Of a stretch of 64,000 nucleotides of DNA, positions 57,205 to 64,000 are shown one piece after another. The position numbers and the translations under genes are program-made. The notes beneath the pieces were generated by a model that worked only from the letters and a program-made list of their open reading frames with translations, ran no database searches and had not been told where the DNA came from. Every line of letters begins with the position of its first letter. Position 1 is the stretch's first letter. The DNA lies in assembly GCA_029891345.1 (NCBI GenBank), contig CM057000.1, positions 139,670,163 to 139,734,162 of the forward strand, in the 5' to 3' direction. Source of the DNA: Dryococelus australis (Eukaryota; Arthropoda; Insecta; Phasmatodea; Phasmatidae).

Positions 57205-57462
57205 AAGTGAAGAGATTTGGCCAGCTCTAAACGCCATGGTCTTGAGAACCGACGAGGGTGAAGTGAGGTAGGTATGGAGCAGCGCCGAAATGAAGGGGCG
57301 GTGGGAAACAGGATATCCCAGACGGAACCCGCCGACCAGCGGCATCGTCCGGCACGATGCCCCCATGCGAAAATCCGGGAGTGACCCGGTCGGGAATTGA
57401 ACCTGGGTTTACCTTGGTGGGAGGCGATCAGGCTAACCGCTTAGCCCCCCGAGGCCCCACAG
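57205..57462 (-). mobile_element. tRNA-derived SINE (family C), inverted
   Basis: GTCTTGAGAACCGACGAGGG, ACCCGCCGACCAGCGGCATC, GGAATTGAACCTGGGTTTAC and GCTTAGCCCCCCGAGGCCCC. Confidence 0.83.
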
Positions 57463-58002
57463 CGGCACAGCAATCATTTCCGAGTCCTAGAATTCAAGTA
57501 CTTTTCTTCAAACAAAACTGTCAAATATACGTGGTGCCCCTGTGTATAGGCATAACTAATAATTAAGGGCACCTTTTTTTTTTTCGCGAAAATAACCCAA
57601 GACAGGTTTTGCTTCGAAACTCTTTAGTTCGGAACCACTTTCGTGAATCCATCATTTGAATTGTTACGCGTCTTATCTGTCTGCCAGCGAATTACGGAAG
57701 GTCAGTATCGGATAAACATAATTCTGATTGACGAACTCACGTAATTGACTTTCTTCAGACAAAGACATACGGCCAATAGCAAAAATGGATTGCTGCAAGT
57801 GCGCACATAGGATATTGAAGTCTTGCTTCCGCGTAAATCTTTTCGGAATGGCAAGGTGGAAGGAAAAGGGGAGGGGGGCCAGGTAACTCTACTCATTATA
57901 ACGTAACGGACGCTCTACCAAATTGTTATAAAATAATAATTTACGTTGCATGTGAAAGAAGAATTTATACAAGTAGATCTAGAGAGATTGGGCTCCTGGA
58001 GC

Positions 58003-58535
58003 ATGATACTAGAATCACAATAGCACGACAGAAGCGACCCGAAGGACGTGACGCGACAAAGAAATTTCGCGTTAGTGTGAACACTAGAGTTTACCGCCTC
58101 GCGATCAACATTTCAAAATATTTTTTATAAATTGTTTAGTACATACTAACCTCTTTTTTTCGTTGGCCAGTAATATTTCCATTATTTACTTATTTTGCAA
58201 TCCTTTCAAAAATTTCTTTCCATGTCCACTGGTACTTTGAGCATGAAATATGGCTATAATTACATGTAGCTATTAAAATGCGCTGCTTTGACTATCAATA
58301 CGGTAAATAACACCACACGTAAAATTTTTGCGCCAAAAATATGTCGAGTTAAACAGATTTACAGACCTGTATCGCCAGCGACGCGAATAAATTAGAAATA
58401 TTTTATATTCGGAAATCTTGTCGCGCGAGCGATTGACGCCACAGACGTCTCGATCCTGATTGGCTGGGGAAATTAATATATTCGCGTCGCTCCCATTACG
58501 TTGCGTCTGTCGCGCTGTCGTAATTCCAGCATTAA
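58003..58535. mobile_element. Harbinger-like MITE, eroded
   Basis: Left TAGAATCACAATAGCACGAC with AGAAGC, right GCGTCTGTCGCGCTGTCGTA with ATTCCAGCA: terminal inverted repeats similar in style to the 38.67-kb element (GAATCAC near the tip). The outermost bases are eroded, and TTAA follows the right end. The interior is AT-rich and noncoding. Confidence 0.65.
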
Positions 58536-58549
58536 GGTGCAGCTGTGGA

Positions 58550-58657
58550 GCAGGTCAGTAGCGGCGGCCATATTGGTCGTGAAAGACCTTGACCTTGACC
58601 TTAACCTGGGGGTAACCTTTTCCTTAACCCGGGATGACCTTTGACTCTCCCGAAGGC

Positions 58658-58702
<45 letters not shown>
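58550..58702 (+). repeat. 42-base poly-A preceded by TGACCT-rich segment
   Basis: A pure run of 42 A (58,661-58,702) follows a segment with overlapping TTGACCTTGACCTTAACC words and GGATGACCTTTGA. The poly-A could be the tail of a retroposed transcript. The upstream words include two overlapping matches to the TCAAGGTCA extended half-site of orphan nuclear receptors (FTZ-F1/ERR type); binding is inference. Confidence 0.6.
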
Positions 58703-58704
<2 letters not shown>

Positions 58705-59160
58705 CAAACAAAAATATATCTAAATTAAAAGTTTGAAAATTTGTTAATAGTTTTAAAAAAAAATTCATATTTAATAAATTAATGCAAAAATTCGAAAATA
58801 ATAGGAAAAATTTAGAAATTCTCGTGTTAATTTAAAAAATAAAGAGTTATGCATTTAAGGAACAGGGTTTGATACGGAGGACACAGTTTCCAGGCACGGC
58901 TATCAACAGACTTCTGGTACCTGCAATATTTCTTTCAATTTTTAATAGGTTATATAATCGACACTCACTTAACTACCGAAAAAATTATTGGTTTTATGTC
59001 ACACTCATCACATACCCCCTCACAACTCTCCTCCCATTCAATCGCAACTTCGCTCCACCCACCCCTTACTTCAATCCATTATGACCACCCCTTCCCGCAC
59101 ACCAAACAATTTGATCAGCCCTGCATTGGTTATTTATTCTGTTCCCTTCTACCCTCCCAA

Positions 59161-59240
59161 CGAAAGGCTTTTCACGGTCAATCGAGCCTTTTGAAATCAA
59201 CATTTGAAAATTTTCACTGCCCCTACCTGAGTGGTGTTCC
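59161..59240 (+). mobile_element. Family A MITE, left-end fragment
   Basis: AAAGGCTTTTCACGGTCAAT and TTTTCACTGCCCCTACCTGA match the first ~80 bases of the long form; the rest is missing. Confidence 0.6.
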
Positions 59241-60352
59241 TACCGGGATGAGTCATGGAGCGTGTTTCTTTCTTACACCTCTGAGTACAAGTCCCCTGCC
59301 CCATGCTACCGGCCCACTTTATATAATCATATTTCCACATTATTTCTTGGCATTTCTGTGTTACTTTCCATTGCATATGCTATATCACTGTTTTCTTCTT
59401 TGTGCGTTATTTCAGATGCCATTGAAATAAATGTATGTTTCCAGGGGAAAAATCATATGTGGTTTAATTATTTCTGTCCCTACACTTGTTACTAATAGTC
59501 ATTTCGCGACAAATTACTTGCCCTCGTAAGTAATTTCATTTAGAAACAAACGTATTTCGTGATCTGCTAACGTTCCGGAAATTTTTGGGGTTGTCAACGT
59601 TAGGTGGACCAGCCTGTATACTCATTATGTTTCAACTCCATCCGTCCCATGTCACTTCTGCTTATTGTTTTCAGCATTGTCCGCCGTGATAAGAATAATC
59701 TCTACTTGCAGATACTAAATACCTTTGCTTGAAAATTACAAGTTTGAATTGAACAATATTTTGTTCGCTCAAGTGATCTGCTTTTGCTCCATACACCTGC
59801 ATTCGTTCCTTTGAACCAAACAGATCATGTCAATGTAATTTGCTGAGTATAATAATTGTTTCTTTATTATAACGTCATATATTTAGTACACAAAACTATT
59901 ATAGAGTTATGAGCAACAAATCGGTTTGGTTACCGTAAACACTATACTTAACATGTCAGAGTCAAATCAATATTTGTTTTTAAGTGAATAAGCATTTGGT
60001 TAGATGTAACAATGTGATGTCTATTATTACAGACATTGTCGAGCCAACAAAAAAAAGTTTGTTTAAGGATCGGCATTTATTTGGTCGGCTGCAGTGTAAT
60101 CGAAACATATGATTGCCTTATTTCGAAAATATGGCTCGAGAGCTTGTAATTTTCGTAACAAATAGAGCATTCAAAGGGTTTGTTATTGCATATATTAGGG
60201 CTTACTGAACATTTAAACAACCCTGCTAGAGTGCAGATCGCACCACGCGCCAATGTGTATATTTATTTGCGAATTAAAAAATGTAATTTGCCATACATGA
60301 GAAGACTTATATAAAAAAATAGAAAAAAATGGAGGAATATATAACATTAACC

Positions 60353-60386
60353 TCACACACACACACACACACACAACACACACACC
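60353..60386. repeat. (CA)n microsatellite
   Basis: A CA dinucleotide run with a single interruption. Confidence 0.93.
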
Positions 60387-60859
60387 ACCGCCCTAACAAA
60401 TCCCTCATCCCAATAATAAAAAATCACTAAAATGGAAAAAAAAAGTTAAAATTCGAGAAACATATAATGTTACCTCACCCTACACCCTAAAACATAACCA
60501 ACACCACCACGCTCACCCTCATCTCCCCTCAATCAAGCATTAGCCTTATGTAACCAATTATCCCTCCACCCATATCAAACAATAGTACATGCCCACAGGC
60601 AATTAAATGACGACTTTTAAAACGTATTTTCCAGTATTGGACACTATAGAGTGTGCTAGTTATTTCGTTTGTTAGCCTTTATCACCAGAGTTATCCCATG
60701 TCGTCAATTTGAAAACTTTTTGGCGACCCCAAACGTAATGTATTTACTAATACTATTTTATAACTTGAGGTCAATCAAAAATAAATAAATAAAACGAAAC
60801 GTATATATATAATATATAGTTTTATTCGGTAATGTACAACATGAGGAAACACATTAGAA

Positions 60860-61595
60860 TGTTGAAAATTTATCTTTTATACCCCAGTGAGTCCTGATTT
60901 CCGTGGGTATTCAGTATAGTTCTTAAAACACTATTTGCAGACATGAACTTTGTACCCATACGAAGTAATCGGCGATCGCGTCAGTCTTGAAAAGTTATTT
61001 ATGTATCAATACTGTGAAATATTCTTAGTTTCGTCCTTCAGATCAGAAATTCGATATGTTCAGGTTTTATCATTCTTTGTCACATGTGATGGCACCATTT
61101 TTCCCTTAGCATTCAGCGAGAACACATTTACAGACATTCCAGGCTTGTTGTTTACGAAGGCTCTTATTTGCCGTAGACGAGTCGGGAAATCCAATCCTCT
61201 AAAATCAAACATTTCTTCCACCTGAGTTTACTTATTGTCCACATTCTGTGGATACGATGACTTAAAATATCCAGCCAACACTGACGAGTTGAAACGTTGG
61301 TTGTCATAGTTGTAGGGATTGATTATGGCACGTTTGTGTTTGATAAAGTTGGGAAGGTCAACATATATCGATAAATGTGAAGAGTCATTCTCATGGAGGA
61401 AGCCTCTTGCATGTACTAAAGTGTGCCTTTAGAACATACATCCATGAAATCGACACCCCACACTTCGAACATGCATACTTTATTTGGGTGAGGCTCTTTG
61501 TACAACCATTCTTCTCGTGAAGTCATGCATTGCTGCTGAAAGCGAAGGTCTTTTCACAAAAGCGACAGTTATAACTTTGGGATGGTTTAACAGTG
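60860..61595 (-). pseudogene. Zinc-finger plus N-terminal B-family DNA polymerase remnant (virus-like/Maverick-like), catalytic part missing
   Basis: On the minus strand two C-x2-C-x12-H-x4-C fingers lie in tandem: CRFCEKTF...LHEKNGC (about 61,510-61,570, broken by a TGA at 61,523-61,525) and CSKCGVSISW...LKAHFSTC (about 61,405-61,470). After a frameshift near 61,390 come KHKRAIINPYNYDNQ, FNSSVLAGYF, MFDFRGLDFPTRLRQI, GMSVNVFSLNAKGKMVP and NFSRLTR...VHVCK. This order matches the N-terminal region I know from protein-primed B-family DNA polymerases of Maverick/adintovirus-like elements in arthropods (fingers, a FxGLxFPxxLxxI-type block, then an IKNxSRLxxS-type block with another cysteine pair). 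Stops lie at 61,228-61,230, 61,060-61,062, 61,006-61,008 and 60,931-60,933. Homology fades by about 60,860, and no exonuclease or polymerase catalytic motif follows. It is dead and truncated. Confidence 0.6.
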
Positions 61596-61599
61596 GTGG

Positions 61600-62080
61600 T
61601 TGGCCATACAGTTGATTCTGGAACATATGTTGATGGCACGGTGACGATGCAGTTGCTTCAGCTGGAGAATTGGATAGCACGTCTGCAGGCTCTGTGCCAA
61701 AACTTCCTGAAAAAAAAACTGGAAATTCTGGTAGATGTATAGTCGCCTCAGCTGAAGATGCAGGTGATATGACAGAATAGGAAGCATACAAGACCCAAGA
61801 AGTCGATGGCACTGCTGGTACCACGCACTATGTGGTCGATGGAGATGCTACTAAAGGCAACCCACCCGAAGAAGTCTATGACACTGCTGCTACAACACAC
61901 AAAGAAGTCACTGGCTTGGCCGGTACCACGTCCGAAGAAAGAGATGGCACAGCCGTAGATCCCATTAGCTCTAGAATGCCCGAAAACAAAATGGATGCAA
62001 AGTATGATGTCGACTGTAAAAAGCTAGACGAAATGACCCATATCTCCACACCTTTGACGAAGAACTGGTGATTCTCCAAT
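61600..62080. other. Linker between virus-like ORF remnants, low complexity
   Basis: Both strands contain short open stretches rich in Ser, Thr, Pro, Ala and Val. Several imperfect ~40-60 base units recur, with GAAGT(C)-(T/G)ATG-GCACTGCTGGTACCAC-like words around 61,800-61,950. The minus strand of 61,600-61,650 could be a Pro/Thr-rich lead-in to the zinc fingers. I recognise no domain. Confidence 0.3.
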
Positions 62081-62084
62081 AGGT

Positions 62085-62500
62085 GTCATTATTTAAACCG
62101 ATTGCACTTCCCCTCCTTTCTCTTCATCCCTCTGCAACTTCCCCCCCCCCTCCCGTCAATTCCAACAAACCCGCTGGCGGTTTCAACCTGAAGGCATGTG
62201 TACATTCCCAGGTTCATCTGTGTTTCAGCCTACATGATTACTACACCAATGTATAAATAGGCTATGTAGCATAATAAATAAGTATATTTACATTTTTTAA
62301 GGATTCTTTCAGGGGAAAAAATGCTAGTCTAACGAGTTAGGCTAAAAAATAACATCATTTAAATGGTTTCACACACACACAAATTTATTGTATAGTTAAA
62401 TATATAGATGACATAACACAACAAAAAATATTCAGTCTCTGTTCATGCTTTTTTTTATGTTCCTGAGACTACCATAAGGGTGACTTCTTGTCTAATCGTA
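62085..62500. other. Spacer within the virus-like remnant
   Basis: AT-rich, no coding similarity seen on either strand; it contains a short poly-C run near 62,140. Confidence 0.45.
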
Positions 62501-62504
62501 GCAT

Positions 62505-62955
62505 ATACGTTCACAGTCCATGGACGAGACACACAATATGCGAAGCATTTGTGCATTCCTCCACGCACATGTCCAGGTAGGATCTGGCCTTTCGCAGACA
62601 TGCCACTACCAGTCATTGTAAAGTTTTGTCAGATGGCACAGCGAAGGACAGCCACACTCGAACTGCGCATTAATTATTTCAAATTACTTTTTACACAAGT
62701 TGCTTAGTAATTTTTTTTCTGTTCGGGCCCTGCCACGTAAATTAGCCCATGCGGATACTGTATCAGCAAGTCGCGCAGCACATTTCCCGCTTGTTCGTAC
62801 GGAATCTTGCCCTAGTCCCACTCTAGTTCGTGATGGTACTTGATCAGCCAGTCGTTCGTCTTCTTGCTTTTCTCGTCCAACAGATTCCACGAATAAGCAG
62901 GTCGGAAGGAGCGCGTGTGTGTCTTGCCACCGTCGCCGTAGGACACTTCGATCTC
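62505..62955 (-). pseudogene. Conserved accessory ORF remnant of the same virus-like element (function unknown)
   Basis: About 130 bases after the double-jelly-roll stop, the minus strand reads a segment with RSFRPAYSWNLLDEKSKK, then NDWLIKYHHELEWD, a TAG stop at 62,812-62,814, then IPYEQAGNVLRDLL and GLIYVAGPEQKK. A frameshift in the T-run at 62,711-62,718 leads into a second block, ECGCPSLCHLTKLYNDW...WHVC...TCAWRNAQML, with more stops. The pattern W-x-L...WL-x(3)-HxLxW...GxxPYxxA...VYVxGxEKK...CPSL...C...CAxxN is one I recall from short insect proteins found beside such elements, but I know no assigned function. The cysteine and histidine spacing in the second block suggests a metal-binding segment. 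Family recognition is from memory; the reading frames and breaks are seen directly. Confidence 0.55.
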
Positions 62956-63080
62956 CTTGGCATGTAGCTGATCTGGTTCTGAAATCCCTGCAAATTACAG
63001 TAAATCCTGTTGCTGTCTGTGCTCGAAACCGACTTAACAGATATCGCTTAGGCCCATCGTATTTATACCCTCTGCGGTGT

Positions 63081-64000
63081 TCACAAATGTATCTTGATGA
63101 CTTTGTACTGTGCGAGTCGGTCGTGAAGTATCAGGCAGAAAGGGTACGCACATGGGGAAATATTTCTCTGTGTATTTAATTCGATCCTGCAGTCGATCAC
63201 AATCTAACCGATACGCTCGTCCTGTTTACTCCCGGACACCACAAGCGGGGCTAAAATCTTGAAGGTATCTGGGCTCATTATCGGGGATTGGGGGCCCTTA
63301 TAATATGCTTTTTGTAAATATGTACATTTGATATGCCAGTAGGTACTGACCATGTTCAAAATTAATGTTCATGTCTACATATGGATTGATTTCATTTTTC
63401 AAGCATATTTTCTCATTTTCTATTTGACATGTGTCGAACTGCGAACAGCTCACTATCACATTGGGCTGTATTCCAGTCTGTATCCCAATTATGATGTACC
63501 TTGGTTTCTTGGCAAAGCTGCACTGCACCATCCAGTCGATTTTCTGACTTGTGGGGAATCCGGGATAGGTCTCGAGACTCCAAGACCTGAAAGCCACATC
63601 GATGATTTTACTATCGTTCACATTCATCGGTATCTTTTTGCGTTCGGTAGTACCCAGCTGAACATGAGATAGAATCCATTCTATAGACTGTAGCTTCAGT
63701 TCCATTGTCTCCAGGTTTTCTCCTGTGCCCACAGTGGTATATGCATGCATATTGGCTAGGAGCAGTACCAGTTCCTACTTCGAATTGATGATCATTCGTT
63801 TGTTGTCTTCGGCGAATCCCAGCAACATCGCTAGAGGAATGCACACCTCGAAAATCCCTCCGAGTATATAGGGACACTGTAGTCATATTCTATCCCCTAG
63901 CATGCCATCTTAGCTGCAGACAGCTCATTCGGCATGAACAAGAGGTAAATTTGTTTTCGGGCATTATGCCGACATATCTCTTCTGGTCTACCTCGATACC
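63081..64000 (-). pseudogene. Decayed double-jelly-roll-domain protein (virus-like element), 5' end beyond window
   Basis: Reading the minus strand from the window edge, successive segments match what I remember of the double-jelly-roll-like proteins found as integrated copies in many insect genomes. Visible blocks are PLAMLLGFAED near 63,830, LQSIEWILSHVQLG near 63,680, YIIIGIQTG near 63,490, NPYVDMNINFEHGQYLL near 63,350, and a C-terminal VIDCRIELNTQ...CLILHD block near 63,130-63,200. The longest open piece is 63,298-63,750 (150 codons). The frame is broken by stops at 63,883-63,885, 63,775-63,777 and 63,204-63,206, and by a frameshift at 63,298-63,300; the last stop is at 63,081-63,083. 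Such proteins resemble capsid-type folds, but a structural role here is inference. No function remains. The N-terminus is cut by the window edge. The reading is independent of the ORFs downstream, which lie in the same orientation, as expected for one element. Confidence 0.72.

Larger units (their letters stand above)
58705..60850. other. No gene recognised
   Basis: A C-rich plus strand at 59,000-59,160 gives a 144-codon frame (58,996-59,430) without domain similarity. It holds a family A fragment and a CA microsatellite. Confidence 0.5.

Noticed and set aside
60950..61225. 91-codon plus-strand frame
   Set aside because: Antisense shadow of the polymerase N-terminal remnant.
63352..63672. 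106-codon plus-strand frame
   Set aside because: Antisense shadow of the double-jelly-roll remnant.

Overview
This window looks like intergenic or intronic DNA from a large, repeat-rich arthropod genome, most likely an insect. It is AT-rich, has no intact gene, and is packed with non-autonomous DNA transposons (MITEs), tRNA-derived SINEs, Ty3/gypsy debris, a mariner-type transposase remnant, microsatellites and minisatellites. The arthropod call rests on the style of the decayed coding remnants and is inference; the species cannot be named from the sequence.

Layout. 0-10 kb: MITEs of several families (called A, B, D, F and H here), a 218-bp foldback element and AT and AG microsatellites. 10.9-12.85 kb: the only good candidate for a host gene, a short minus-strand first exon encoding a signal peptide that ends at a GTGAGT donor, with a GC/CpG-rich block carrying a perfect CRE palindrome upstream of it. 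12.9-18 kb: family A and B MITEs, a SINE, and a family D element split by about 2 kb. 19.3-25.7 kb: a satellite-like block with a TTTTGGAGTCA array, about 2 kb of GGTA/GGCA tetranucleotide DNA, a 31-bp minisatellite, an ATGGCGG-rich array and a 90-bp triplication. 27-31 kb: a cluster of family A MITEs. 31.2-33.1 kb: a Ty3/gypsy integrase end plus 3' LTR on the minus strand. 36-40 kb: families D, E, A and B, including one transposon nested in another with a clean TAA target duplication. 42-52 kb: SINEs, mariner remnant, family H elements, a split family A element, a 45-bp triplication and a second gypsy remnant. 53-58.7 kb: more SINE-like copies, family F and a 42-base poly-A.

The most notable feature is at the right end (60.86-64.0 kb, running off the window). 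It is a decayed minus-strand array resembling integrated virus-like elements of arthropods: a double-jelly-roll-domain protein, then a short conserved ORF, then a C2HC zinc-finger pair joined to the N-terminal region of a B-family DNA polymerase. All parts carry stops and frameshifts, and the polymerase stops before its catalytic motifs. The families are recognised from memory of motif patterns, not from a search.

Apart from the CpG-island/signal-exon locus there is no sign of genes working together. The window is mainly a record of repeated transposition, nesting and tandem-repeat growth.
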